A DNA stretch of 15,175 nt from JANNRR01 sp031401675 (GCA_031401675.1 JANNRR010000185.1:1-15175); one strand, 5' to 3'; shown: positions 6,624 through 14,799, numbered from the stretch's first letter. A program made the numbers and translations. Notes: generated from the sequence alone by a model not told the origin.

Positions 6624-9239
6624 TCAGTGCAGCACCGCCGCCTCGGGCTTGTCGCGCCGCGACACCGACAGCCGGTCGCCGATGATCAGACCGTCGGGCC
6701 CGGCGGTCACCCGCACCGATCCGCCGTCCAGCACATCGCCCGCCAGCAGCATTTCGGCCAGCGGGTCCTGCAGATGCCGCTGGATCACCCGCTTCAGCGG
6801 CCGCGCCCCGAACACCGGGTCATACCCCTCGTCTCCCAGCCAGCGCCGCGCACCATCGTCCAGGTCCAGCGTGATCTTGCGAGCCGCCAGCCGCGCCACC
6901 AGCCGCGCCATCTGGATGGTCACGATCCCGTCCATGTCGCCGCGTGTCAGCCGGTCAAAGATGATGGTCTCGTCCAGCCGGTTCAGGAACTCGGGCCGGA
7001 AATGCGCCCGCACCGCCGCCATCACTTCGCGCTTGGCAGCAGCAGCATCGGCACCGTCCGGCACCTGGCTCAGCGCCTGGGTCCCGAGGTTGGAGGTCAG
7101 GATGATCAGCGTCTGCTTGAAATCGACGGTGCGGCCCTGCCCGTCGGTCAGCCGGCCATCGTCCAGTACCTGCAACAGCACGTTGAACACATCGGCATGC
7201 GCCTTTTCCACCTCGTCGAACAGCACCACCTGATAGGGCCGGCGCCGCACCGCCTCGGTCAGGACCCCGCCCTCGTCATAGCCGACATAGCCGGGCGGTG
7301 CCCCGATCAGCCGGGCCACCGAATGCTTCTCCATGAATTCGCTCATGTCGATCCGCACCATCGCGCTGTCGTCATCGAACAGATATTCGGCCACCGCCTT
7401 GGTCAGTTCGGTCTTGCCGACGCCGGTCGGCCCCAAAAACAGGAACGAGCCCAACGGCCGGTTCTCGTCGTTCAGCCCGGCCCGGGCCCTGCGCACCGCA
7501 TTTGAAACCGCCTTCACCGCCGTCTTCTGGCCAATCACCCGGCGGCCCAGTTCGTCCTCCATCCGAAGCAGCTTTTCCCGGTCGCCCTCCAGCATCTTCG
7601 AAGTGGGTATCCCGGTCCAGCGCTCGACCACCCCCGCGATCTGCTCGGGGCGCACCGCCTCCTCGACCATGATGTCGCCCTCGCGGCTTTCGGCCTCCGC
7701 CAGCTTCTTCTCGATCCCCGGAATGATGCCATAGCTCAACTCGCCGGCCCGGCCCAGGTTGCCTTCGCGCTTGGCAATCTCCAGTTCCGCCCGTGCCCGG
7801 TCCAACTGCTCCTTCAATTCCCGCGCAACTTCCAGCTTGGCCCTTTCACCCTGCCACTGCGCCGTCATCGCGGATGACCGTTCCATCAGGTCCGACAGCT
7901 CGCGCTCCAGCTTTTCCAGCCGGTCCTTCGAGGCGGTGTCGTCCTCTTTCTTCAGCGCTTCGGCCTCGATCTGCTTTTGCAGAATCTCGCGGTCGATGGC
8001 GTCCAGTTCCTCGGGTTTCGAATCCACCTCCATCCGCAACCGGCTGGCCGCCTCGTCCATCAGGTCGATCGCCTTGTCCGGCAGGAACCGGTCTGTGATG
8101 TAGCGGTGGCTCAGCGTCGCCGCCGCCACCAGCGCAGAGTCGGTGATCCGCACCCCGTGGTGCAGTTCATACTTTTCCTTGATGCCGCGCAGGATCGAGA
8201 TGGTGTCTTCCACCGTCGGCTCATTCACCATCACCGGCTGGAACCGCCGCGCCAGCGCCGCATCCTTTTCGATGTGCTTGCGGTATTCGTCCAGCGTCGT
8301 GGCGCCGACGCAATGCAACTCGCCGCGCGCTAGTGCCGGCTTCAGCATGTTGCTGGCATCCATCGAACCTTCGGCCTTGCCGGCACCCACCAGCGTGTGC
8401 ATCTCGTCGATGAACAGGATGATCTCGCCCGCCGCCCCGGTCACTTCGGCCAGCACCGCCTTCAGCCGCTCCTCGAATTCGCCCCGGTACTTGGCCCCGG
8501 CAATCAGCGACCCCATGTCCAGCGCCATCAGCTTCTTGTTGCGCAGGCTTTCCGGCACGTCACCACTGATGATGCGCAGCGCCAGGCCTTCGGCAATCGC
8601 GGTCTTGCCGACGCCGGGCTCGCCGATCAGCACCGGGTTGTTCTTGGTCCGGCGGCTCAGCACCTGCATGGTGCGCCGGATCTCCTCGTCGCGGCCAATG
8701 ATCGGGTCGATCTTGCCCTGTTCCGCCGCCTCGGTCAGGTCACGGGCATATTTCTTCAGCGCGTCATAGCCCGACTCGGCCGATGCCGTGTCCGCCGTCC
8801 GCCCCTTGCGGATGTCGTTGATTGCGCTGTTCAGCTTTTGCGCCGTCACCGCCCCGGCTTCCAGAGCCTCCTTGGCCTTGCCCGGCACCACTGCCATCGC
8901 CATCAGAATGCGCTCCACCGGCACGAAACTGTCTGCTGCCTTGGTGGCAATGCGCTCGGCCTCGTCCAGCACCTTGACCGTGGCCGTATCGATATAGACC
9001 TGTCCGGTATCGCCTTTCACCTTCGGCAACTTCGCCAAAGTCACCGCCAAAGCCTCGGCCACCCGCTTCGGCTCGCCGCCGGCCCGGGTGATCAGGTTCG
9101 ATGCCAGCCCCTGATCGTCATCCAGAAACGCCTTCAACAGGTGCTCCGGCTTAAGTGCCTGATGATTTTCGCGTGCCGCAATCGTCTGCGCCGCCTGCAG
9201 GAACCCGCGCGCCCGCTCTGTGAACTTTTCAAGGTTCAT
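6624..9239 (-). CDS. clpB: ClpB (Hsp104-type) protein disaggregase
   Basis: ClpB is a cytoplasmic hexameric AAA+ chaperone that pulls polypeptides out of aggregates together with DnaK/DnaJ/GrpE. The 871-aa protein is full length. The Clp N-domain is at about 1-148. NBD1 has Walker A GEPGVGKT (206-213) and Walker B ILFIDE (274-279). The middle coiled-coil domain (about 400-530) mediates DnaK contact. NBD2 has Walker A GPTGVGKT (603-610), Walker B VVLFDE (671-676) and the sensor region GARPLKR (811-817). MNLEKFTERARGFLQAAQ is the usual alphaproteobacterial start, and GAGGAG lies upstream. The gene is convergent with partner B. A possible heat-shock promoter lies in the 213 bp upstream. Confidence 0.98.
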   Translation of the reverse strand: MNLEKFTERARGFLQAAQTIAARENHQALKPEHLLKAFLDDDQGLASNLITRAGGEPKRVAEALAVTLAKLPKVKGDTGQVYIDTATVKVLDEAERIATKAADSFVPVERILMAMAVVPGKAKEALEAGAVTAQKLNSAINDIRKGRTADTASAESGYDALKKYARDLTEAAEQGKIDPIIGRDEEIRRTMQVLSRRTKNNPVLIGEPGVGKTAIAEGLALRIISGDVPESLRNKKLMALDMGSLIAGAKYRGEFEERLKAVLAEVTGAAGEIILFIDEMHTLVGAGKAEGSMDASNMLKPALARGELHCVGATTLDEYRKHIEKDAALARRFQPVMVNEPTVEDTISILRGIKEKYELHHGVRITDSALVAAATLSHRYITDRFLPDKAIDLMDEAASRLRMEVDSKPEELDAIDREILQKQIEAEALKKEDDTASKDRLEKLERELSDLMERSSAMTAQWQGERAKLEVARELKEQLDRARAELEIAKREGNLGRAGELSYGIIPGIEKKLAEAESREGDIMVEEAVRPEQIAGVVERWTGIPTSKMLEGDREKLLRMEDELGRRVIGQKTAVKAVSNAVRRARAGLNDENRPLGSFLFLGPTGVGKTELTKAVAEYLFDDDSAMVRIDMSEFMEKHSVARLIGAPPGYVGYDEGGVLTEAVRRRPYQVVLFDEVEKAHADVFNVLLQVLDDGRLTDGQGRTVDFKQTLIILTSNLGTQALSQVPDGADAAAAKREVMAAVRAHFRPEFLNRLDETIIFDRLTRGDMDGIVTIQMARLVARLAARKITLDLDDGARRWLGDEGYDPVFGARPLKRVIQRHLQDPLAEMLLAGDVLDGGSVRVTAGPDGLIIGDRLSVSRRDKPEAAVLH

Positions 9240-9310
9240 CGCATGTCTCCTCTAAAGCACCTGCACCGCACGCCCGCGTCGCGGCACATATCCGGCAGGT
9301 CTTGACCCAC

Positions 9311-9339
9311 ATTTGGGAAATCACCCGGTGCCGCACAAG
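9311..9339 (-). promoter_or_regulatory. Possible heat-shock (RpoH) promoter of clpB
   Basis: On the minus strand CTTG (9339-9336) is followed after 17 nt by TCCCAAAT (9318-9311). The pattern loosely fits alphaproteobacterial RpoH promoters (CTTG, then a C-rich A/T -10). It lies about 72 bp upstream of the clpB ATG. The -10 match is imperfect. I saw no better promoter in the 213-bp gap 9240-9452, and no terminator for the upstream gene there. Confidence 0.3.
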
Positions 9340-9452
9340 CCCCGCCAGACTAGGCTTTCTGTATTTCCAGCTTCCTTCCGGCCAAAGTATCCCCGCCGCA
9401 GGCACCTGTCAGTGATCCAGATCAAGCCGCCCTATGGTCCACCCCTACCGCC

Positions 9453-10262
9453 TCAATCGAAATCCAGCTGCAGCATCCGGTGGTCCGACACTTCCGGCTG
9501 CGCCACCACCTCGAACCGCTGAACGGCAATGCCGGACGAGATCAGCATGTAATCGGCATGGCGCGGCTGTTTCGAATAGTGCGAGGTCCGCGTATCGCCG
9601 AACCCGCCAGCCGTCACCAGATCATGCAGCCCCAGCCTGGCCAGAACGGCAAAGGTCGCGCTGTCCGGCAGCAGGTTGAAATCGCCGCACAGGATCACGC
9701 GGTCGCCCGGCTGGCGAAGCCGGTCCAGCAGCGCCACCAGTCGCGCCGCCTGTTCCGCCCGGGCCGGAGTATCGTGCTTGCCGGCCGGATCGCGCAGACC
9801 GTGCATCTGGGCGATGATCACCGGCGCAGCCGCTTCGGCCTCAAGCCGGATCACATGCGCATTGCGCGGCACCGGCGGTTGCCCCCAGCCCCCGCTGCGG
9901 AACTGCCCGTGCACAAACGCCGTCGATTCGGCCATTACCCGCAGATCGCGCCGGACATAGGTCGCCAGCCCGAACTCCGACGGATAGGCCGCACCGGCGA
10001 CATCGTGCAGATCGCCCCGCATCGCCGGATGAAACCAGCCCTGATGCCCGCCAAGCACGCAGCCCACGTCGGCATGAAGATTGGCCCGTTGCAACAGCGG
10101 CTCGGTCTTGTCTGCCCCGCGATAGTACAGCACCTGAGGGCCGGCCACCGGCGCAAACGTAACTTCCTGCAGGCACAGCACGTCCGGGTCGGTGGCAGCC
10201 ACACACTGCAACAGCGGGCCGGCCAGCCGCCCGCCCCAGGCATTCAGGCACATCAACCGCAT
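9453..10262 (-). CDS. Endonuclease/exonuclease/phosphatase (EEP) family protein
   Basis: A 269-aa metal-dependent phosphodiesterase-fold protein. EEP members cut DNA, RNA, phosphoinositides or sphingolipids, and the substrate cannot be told from sequence here. Key residues are visible in order: Asn7 in CLNAWGG, Glu33 in CLQEV (metal ligand), His154 in AQMHGLRD, Asp194 and Asn196 in CGDFNLLPD, Asp237 in HADYML, and Asp260-His261 in VSDHRML. There is no signal peptide, so it is probably cytoplasmic. The ATG at 10262 lies 9 bp after the preceding gene's stop, with GAGG just upstream inside that stop region, so the two are cotranscribed. It is not a close match to exodeoxyribonuclease III as far as I can see. 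Confidence 0.92.
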   Translation of the reverse strand: MRLMCLNAWGGRLAGPLLQCVAATDPDVLCLQEVTFAPVAGPQVLYYRGADKTEPLLQRANLHADVGCVLGGHQGWFHPAMRGDLHDVAGAAYPSEFGLATYVRRDLRVMAESTAFVHGQFRSGGWGQPPVPRNAHVIRLEAEAAAPVIIAQMHGLRDPAGKHDTPARAEQAARLVALLDRLRQPGDRVILCGDFNLLPDSATFAVLARLGLHDLVTAGGFGDTRTSHYSKQPRHADYMLISSGIAVQRFEVVAQPEVSDHRMLQLDFD

Positions 10263-10271
10263 GCCGGGGCC

Positions 10272-11039
10272 TCAGCCCTTCGGCTTCAACAACTTCGCGG
10301 GCCGCGCCGCCTCGGCGGCCTTGAACAGCCCGAAGGTCTGGTTCACATAGTTCACTGCCCCGCTGATCAGCTCCAGATAGGCCTGCAATTCCGGTGTCTT
10401 TTCCGCCTCGACCAGCTGTACCGGCCGGTCGGCCTGATCGCCCTCGAACTGCACGTAGAAAAGCGGCTCCCCGCGTTTCAGCACGATGTCACGCTCTGGC
10501 TCGTGCCATTCAAACGCCCACATCAGCGGGCGGGGCCAGATCGACACCGGGAACCGGCCACCAAAGATCGTACCGGGCAGGCTGTCGCGGCGGTAATGGG
10601 CAAAGGGACCAAGCTGGGTGATGTAAACCGGCTCGTCACAGATGAAAAGATAGGGCAGTTTCAGCTGGATGGTGGGGCGGTCGGGATAGCGCCATTCCAC
10701 CTCGCTGACCAGCGTCAGCACCTCGTTCAGCTTGTTGGCGCGGATGCTCGACGCCGTGCCCGCCCGGTTGATCAGCACTGCCTTGCCCTTGTCGTCGCGG
10801 CCAAAACCGATGTTCAGATCGAACGGGCATTTCACCATGAAATACCGGCTTTCCATCTGGATCACCGCCGGACAGCGACTGGCCGACTTGGCGTGCGTGC
10901 GGTTCATCTGCCGCGAAATCAGCCGTTCGGGCGGGTCATAGATCACCCCACCCTTGTCGGTATCGCGCAGCCAGCCCACCACGATCGGCCCCGACTTCGG
11001 CCCCTCTTCCTCGCGCTCATAGGTTATGTTGATCTGCAT
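10272..11039 (-). CDS. Conserved-looking hypothetical protein upstream of the EEP gene
   Basis: I do not recognise this 255-aa protein. It has no signal peptide or membrane segment and looks like a soluble, mixed alpha/beta protein. It has striking aromatic stretches: CPAVIQMESRYFMVKCPFDLN near 60, WPRPLMWAFEWHEPERD near 175, and a charged C-terminal helix ending AKLLKPKG. The start is uncertain. ATG codons also occur at 11063 and 11069. I prefer 11039 (MQINITYEREEEGP) because the extra residues (MSMAQGPGAG) look non-coding; a GGGA lies 5 nt before the 11063 ATG, which favours the longer form. It follows cutC by 31-61 bp and precedes the EEP gene by 9 bp, so it is probably in the kinase-cutC operon. 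Confidence 0.85.
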   Translation of the reverse strand: MQINITYEREEEGPKSGPIVVGWLRDTDKGGVIYDPPERLISRQMNRTHAKSASRCPAVIQMESRYFMVKCPFDLNIGFGRDDKGKAVLINRAGTASSIRANKLNEVLTLVSEVEWRYPDRPTIQLKLPYLFICDEPVYITQLGPFAHYRRDSLPGTIFGGRFPVSIWPRPLMWAFEWHEPERDIVLKRGEPLFYVQFEGDQADRPVQLVEAEKTPELQAYLELISGAVNYVNQTFGLFKAAEAARPAKLLKPKG

Positions 11040-11100
11040 GCCTGCCCCCGGACCCTGCGCCATGCTCATCCCAGCCGCCCGCCCAAGTCAACCGGCCAAG

Positions 11101-11829
11101 TCACCCACCGCCCAGCGCCGCCTTCAGAGCTCGGACCCGCTCAGTGCTGGTCATCCTTGGTGCCGGGCCGGCAAAGCCCAGCCGCCCGATGTCCCGCCCT
11201 GCCCTGACCGCCGGCACTGAACACGACCCGTGCACCTCCCGCAACTGCAACCCCGTCCTCAGCGCGCCCACGGTCTCGGCCGTCACCCCGGCCGCCGGCA
11301 TCACCCCGATCCGCCCCGCCGCCAGCGCATGCACCGTCTGCAACCGCGCCAGCCCCTGCACCGCCGTCACCGCCCCGCCCGAGGTCAGGATGCGCTCGAA
11401 CCCCAGCGCCACCGCCAGTTCGACCGCCGCCGCATAACCGTCGCCGGTCAGATCAAACGCCCGGTGCAACGTCCGCCCGATGCCGTCGGACCAGCGCACC
11501 AGCGCCTCCAGCGCGGCGCGGTCCAGGCTGCCATCGGCGCGGCTCGCCCCCAGCACCACCCCGGCCATGCCCATGTCCCGCGCCCGGTCGATATCGGTGC
11601 GCATCACCTGCAATTCCCCGACCGAATAGACAAAATCGCCCGACCGCGGCCGGATCATCGCATAGACCGGCACCGGAGCCGCCGCTGCCTCCTGCATCAT
11701 GCCTTCGGACGGGGTCAGCCCACCCACCGCCAGCGCCGCGCACAATTCGATCCGGTCGGCACCGCCGGCAATGGCGGCATCCAACCCGGCCAGACTGTCA
11801 ACGCACACTTCCAGCACGATCTCAGCCAC
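11101..11829 (-). CDS. cutC: CutC family protein (copper homeostasis protein CutC)
   Basis: A 242-aa TIM-barrel protein of the CutC family. CutC was linked to copper tolerance in E. coli, but that role is disputed and its biochemical activity is unsettled. Family motifs are clear: LEVCVDS (6-12), GGADRIELC (22-30) followed by GGLTPS, MIRPRSGDFVYS (58-69), LHRAFD (121-126), ERILTSGG (145-152) and LREVHGS (196-202). The start is GTG at 11829, with AGGAG 7 nt upstream inside the 3' end of the kinase gene. The two genes overlap by 8 bp, so translation is probably coupled. The pairing with a sugar kinase suggests a carbohydrate-related context rather than copper handling; that is inference. Confidence 0.95.
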   Translation of the reverse strand: MAEIVLEVCVDSLAGLDAAIAGGADRIELCAALAVGGLTPSEGMMQEAAAAPVPVYAMIRPRSGDFVYSVGELQVMRTDIDRARDMGMAGVVLGASRADGSLDRAALEALVRWSDGIGRTLHRAFDLTGDGYAAAVELAVALGFERILTSGGAVTAVQGLARLQTVHALAAGRIGVMPAAGVTAETVGALRTGLQLREVHGSCSVPAVRAGRDIGRLGFAGPAPRMTSTERVRALKAALGGG

Positions 11830-12727
11830 GCGCCAGCTCCTGAAATCCCAGGATCGACGCCCCGATCAGCCCGGGATCAACCCGGTGTGCCGCCGGGACC
11901 AGCAGCGCCTGCCCGGTCCGCCTGAGCAGCCGCGCCCGCACTGCCAGATCCAGCGCCGCCACCAGATCCGGCACCGACCCCAGGCCGCCGCCGACCGGCA
12001 CCACCGACGATCCCGTGCTGTTCAACACCACCGCCAGCGGCCCGGCGATCAGTTCCGCCCAGACTTCCACCACCAGCCGCGCCGCCGCCTCGCCCGCCAG
12101 CCAGTCCGAAAGGATCGCCGTGCTGGTCACCTCGGTGCCGAACACATGCCGGTACAACCGCTCCAGCCCGCGCGCCCCGCCGACCGTATCGACACAGCCG
12201 GCCAGTCCGCAGCCGCAGGCAAAATGCGGGATATCCAGCCCCAGACCTGCCAGCCGCGTGTTCAGCACCGTCCCGTGCCCCCATTCCCCGGCATAGCCGC
12301 CCGGGCCACTGACGATGCGCCCGTCAATCACCAGCCCGCCACCGACCCCGGTGCCAAGAATGATCCCGAACACGTTGCGATGACCGCGGCCCGCGCCGCT
12401 GCCCGCCTCGGCCAGCGCAAAGCAGTCGGCGTCATTGGCGATCCAGACCGGCAGCCGCAGCCGCGCCGCCAACTCTGCCGCCAGTGCCCGCCCGTTCACC
12501 GCCGGAACATTCGCCACGTTCAGAATGCCGCTGTCCGCGTCAACCACCCCGGCAATTGCGACTGACACGCCGCGCGATCCTGGCACCAGCGCCCGCGCCA
12601 GACCTTCGGCAAACCCGGTGAAATCGCCCGGCGTCGGAAACGGCGCGCCCGGCTGAACCTGGCCCGGCGCGGTTGCAGCCCCCGGCTTGATGCGGGAGCC
12701 GCCGATATCAAAACAGGTCAGCACCAC
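11822..12727 (-). CDS. ROK-family sugar kinase, N-acetylglucosamine kinase-like
   Basis: A 301-aa cytoplasmic ROK kinase, expected to phosphorylate a hexose or N-acetylhexosamine with ATP. The phosphate-binding motif DIGGSRIK is at 7-14. The catalytic Asp99 lies in IANDADCFAL. The second nucleotide loop, GTGVGGGL, is at 125-132, and GEWGH (147-151) is the sugar-contact motif. The zinc site is intact: His168 and CGCGLAGC, with Cys171, Cys173 and Cys178. No helix-turn-helix domain is present, so it is an enzyme and not a ROK repressor. The start is one of two adjacent GTG codons (12727 or 12724), with AAGG about 6 nt upstream. A promoter lies at 12761-12788. GlcNAc, ManNAc or glucose are all possible substrates. 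Confidence 0.92.
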   Translation of the reverse strand: MVLTCFDIGGSRIKPGAATAPGQVQPGAPFPTPGDFTGFAEGLARALVPGSRGVSVAIAGVVDADSGILNVANVPAVNGRALAAELAARLRLPVWIANDADCFALAEAGSGAGRGHRNVFGIILGTGVGGGLVIDGRIVSGPGGYAGEWGHGTVLNTRLAGLGLDIPHFACGCGLAGCVDTVGGARGLERLYRHVFGTEVTSTAILSDWLAGEAAARLVVEVWAELIAGPLAVVLNSTGSSVVPVGGGLGSVPDLVAALDLAVRARLLRRTGQALLVPAAHRVDPGLIGASILGFQELARG

Positions 12728-12760
12728 GCAAAGCCTTGTGTTCAGGGGTCAGCCAACCCC

Positions 12761-12788
12761 ATCATATCGACACAAGTCTGCGCTGCAA
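12761..12788 (-). promoter_or_regulatory. Promoter of the ROK kinase-cutC operon
   Basis: On the minus strand TTGCAG (-35, 12788-12783) is followed by a 16-nt spacer and TATGAT (-10, 12766-12761). These match the sigma-70 consensus at 4 and 5 of 6 bases. The predicted start is about 27 bp upstream of the GTG start codon, giving a short leader with the ribosome binding site. Confidence 0.6.
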
Positions 12789-12807
12789 GGGTGGGCCGCA
12801 AAGGTGA

Positions 12808-12823
12808 AAGCAACCAGTTGCTT
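12808..12823. promoter_or_regulatory. Perfect 16-bp palindromic site upstream of the kinase promoter
   Basis: AAGCAAC and GTTGCTT are perfect inverted arms separated by two bases. The site is 20 bp upstream of the -35 hexamer, centred near -61 relative to the predicted start. That is a typical activator position, though a repressor is also possible. No regulator gene is in the window. Confidence 0.5.
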
Positions 12824-12837
12824 CCAAATCAGAAGGT

Positions 12838-12875
12838 CAAAAGAAACACCGCGCCCATCTGACCGATTGGCGCGG
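12838..12875 (-). terminator. Intrinsic terminator of the RTX gene
   Basis: CCGCGCC (12849-12855) and GGCGCGG (12869-12875) form a perfect GC-only 7-bp stem with a 13-nt loop. On the minus strand it is followed at once by the T-rich TGTTTCTTTT. It lies about 60 bp past the RTX stop codon and upstream of the kinase promoter, so it separates the two units. Confidence 0.6.
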
Positions 12876-12933
12876 CAGGACCGATTGGGTCTGGGGCCAA
12901 CGCCCGTGCAACCGGGCACCAGCCGCTTGCCGA

Positions 12934-14655
12934 TCAAAACACGAAGTCGGCCGCAGTATAGGCCAAGGCAAGCACACCGCCATCTTCAATCGTGATCGAG
13001 ATCTCGAAAGCCCCATCATTGTCGATGTTACCCTGAACGACCGAGTTTCCGCCGATATCGACCACCCTGATTTGGCCTTTCCCGGCACCGCCGCCGGTGA
13101 AGTCCTGATTTCCGGCAATCGTGGAATCCGCGTCAATCGCGTTGACATTGATGATATCGCCCGACCCGGCACCCGCACCTTCAAAGGCAATGGCGCCGCC
13201 CCCGGCCCGGATGATATCGGCATTGGACCCATTGGATCTATCGCCACCAAAAAAGATGAAGATATCGTTGCCCTTACCCCCGATCAGGATGTCCTGTCCG
13301 GTACCGCCGCGCAACCGATCCGCGCCTCCAGAGCCGAAAATCTTGTCCAGGCCGATACCGCCGAACAGATTGTCGTCGCCGCCGCCGCCATTGATCGTGT
13401 CATAGCCGTCGCCACCGGTGATTGCGTTTGCGGTCGAGGTTCCGATCAGCCGATCATTGCCGGCACCCGAGATCAGGTTCTCGAAAGTGTCAAAGCTTTC
13501 GCCCGCGAGGTTCGTCAGGCCGGTTGTCAGGTTGACCACGTAGTCGCCATTGAAGGTCGTGGTATTCAGCGTATCGGTCCCGGAACCACCGCTGGCGATG
13601 TCGATGTCGAACGAGGCATAGACAAGGTCGTTCCCGTTGCCGCCGCCCACCGAGTCCGCCCCGCCGCCGCTATAGATCGTGTCGTCGCCGTCGTCGCCGG
13701 AAATGACGTTTGCACCGCTTGTGCCAAACAGCAGGTCACTGCCTGCGCCAGCGTACAGGTTCTCGAAATTGACGAAGCTTTCGCCCACGAAGTTCGTCAG
13801 GCCGGTTACAAGGTTGACCACGTAATCGCCAGTCCACGAAGTGGTAAACAGCGTATCGGTCCCGAGGCCACCGTCGGCATTGTCGGTGCCGAGAGAGGCA
13901 TAGACAATGTCGTTCCCGTTGCCGCCAAACACCGAATCGTCCCCGCCGCCGCCACGGATGTCGTCGTCGCCGTCGCCGCCGGAAATGGCGTTTGCGCCGC
14001 TTGTGCCCACCAGCACGTCATCGCCATCACCAGAGATCAGGTTCTCGAAATTGACAAGGCTTTCGCCTGCAATGTTCGTCAGGCCGGTGGCGAGGTCCAC
14101 CTTGGAATCACTATTCTTGATGGTGATATCAAGTGTATCGGTCCCGCCGCCGCCGTCGGCGACATTGATGCCCTTCACGGCAAAGATGTAGTCATCGCCG
14201 TTGCCGCCATAGCTGGAATCGTTGCCTTCGACACCATTGATCGTATCGTTGCCATCGCCGCCCTGGATGTCATTTGCGCCTTTGGTTCCGGTCAGGAAAT
14301 CATTCCCCGACCCGGAAATCAGGTTCTCGAAGTTAATGAATCTTTCAAACGCTAACTGCGTCAGGCCGGTGGTGAGGTCGATCACATAGTCGAAATTGGC
14401 CAGAGTGGCAACCAGCGTGTCGGTCCCGGCCCCACCGTCGGCGAAGTCGGGGCCGTGCACAGCAAAGATGTAGTCATTGCCATTACCGCCATAGCTTTCA
14501 TCTGCCCCGCCACCGCCGTGCAACGAGTCGTCGCCGCCACCGCCGAACAGCACGTCGTCGCCCGAGTTAGGCAGGGGCAACAACGGAAACACGGTATAGG
14601 AAACAAAGTTCAGGGTAATATATTCATTCGCGCCGGTACCAAAGTATTTAGTCAT
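12934..14655 (-). CDS. RTX (haemolysin-type calcium-binding repeat) protein, probably type I secreted
   Basis: A 573-aa extracellular calcium-binding protein made almost wholly of RTX nonapeptide blocks (GGxGxDxLx). There is no N-terminal signal peptide, as expected for type I secretion. Four long repeats follow each other with an exact 94-residue period. Each has a beta-roll block and a spacer containing (D/N)LxTGLTN...ESFxNFENLxSG; NFEN-equivalents begin at 108, 202, 296 and 390. A partial copy precedes them. The last part (about 450-573) resembles the serralysin C-terminal region (GGKGNDIFIFFGG) and ends LALAYTAADFVF, a typical secretion-signal ending. No catalytic domain is present, so it may be a structural, adhesive or surface-layer-like protein. 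ATG 14655 is chosen over GTG 14661, since GAAGGAG sits 5 nt before the ATG and overlaps the GTG. Confidence 0.93.
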   Translation of the reverse strand: MTKYFGTGANEYITLNFVSYTVFPLLPLPNSGDDVLFGGGGDDSLHGGGGADESYGGNGNDYIFAVHGPDFADGGAGTDTLVATLANFDYVIDLTTGLTQLAFERFINFENLISGSGNDFLTGTKGANDIQGGDGNDTINGVEGNDSSYGGNGDDYIFAVKGINVADGGGGTDTLDITIKNSDSKVDLATGLTNIAGESLVNFENLISGDGDDVLVGTSGANAISGGDGDDDIRGGGGDDSVFGGNGNDIVYASLGTDNADGGLGTDTLFTTSWTGDYVVNLVTGLTNFVGESFVNFENLYAGAGSDLLFGTSGANVISGDDGDDTIYSGGGADSVGGGNGNDLVYASFDIDIASGGSGTDTLNTTTFNGDYVVNLTTGLTNLAGESFDTFENLISGAGNDRLIGTSTANAITGGDGYDTINGGGGDDNLFGGIGLDKIFGSGGADRLRGGTGQDILIGGKGNDIFIFFGGDRSNGSNADIIRAGGGAIAFEGAGAGSGDIINVNAIDADSTIAGNQDFTGGGAGKGQIRVVDIGGNSVVQGNIDNDGAFEISITIEDGGVLALAYTAADFVF

Positions 14656-14703
14656 GGCCACTCCTTCAAAGAATCATCTAAAAAGTTCCTCGAAAGTGGG
14701 GTG

Positions 14704-14731
14704 ATCATGTGCTCTTCGGCCAAATAGTCAA
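14704..14731 (-). promoter_or_regulatory. Candidate promoter of the RTX gene
   Basis: On the minus strand TTGACT (-35, 14731-14726) is followed after 16 nt by CATGAT (-10, 14709-14704). The -35 matches 5 of 6 and the -10 4 of 6 consensus bases. It lies about 50 bp upstream of the RTX ATG, in a stretch noticeably richer in A and T than its surroundings. Confidence 0.45.
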
Positions 14732-14764
14732 CAAAAACTGGCAATCGGCCCCTATAAGCGGGCC
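14732..14764 (-). terminator. Possible terminator of the right-edge gene
   Basis: GGCCC (14747-14751) and GGGCC (14760-14764) form a 5-bp GC stem with an 8-nt loop. On the minus strand a T5 tract follows after a gap of about 9 bases. The gap is long for a classical terminator, so the call is tentative. It lies between the right-edge gene and the RTX promoter. Confidence 0.35.
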
Positions 14765-14799
14765 TTAGCGCTTCCAACCATTGATCGGAGATTCGTTTT

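Noticed and set aside
6595..6626. Bidirectional terminator between partner B and clpB
   Set aside because: Only short imperfect inverted pieces are present in the 26-bp gap, with no U-tract on either strand.
9480..11207. 575-aa plus-strand open frame antisense to the EEP and hypothetical genes
   Set aside because: His/Arg/Pro-rich translation typical of the reverse strand of high-GC genes; the minus-strand products have clear motifs.
13400..14350. Regular repeats suggestive of a CRISPR or DNA satellite
   Set aside because: The period of 282 bp is in frame and encodes RTX blocks, so the repeats are protein-level.
13072..14355. 427-aa plus-strand open frame antisense to the RTX gene
   Set aside because: It mirrors the repeat structure of the RTX coding strand and has no ribosome binding site or recognisable domain. 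Repetitive GC-rich coding sequence commonly leaves the opposite strand open.
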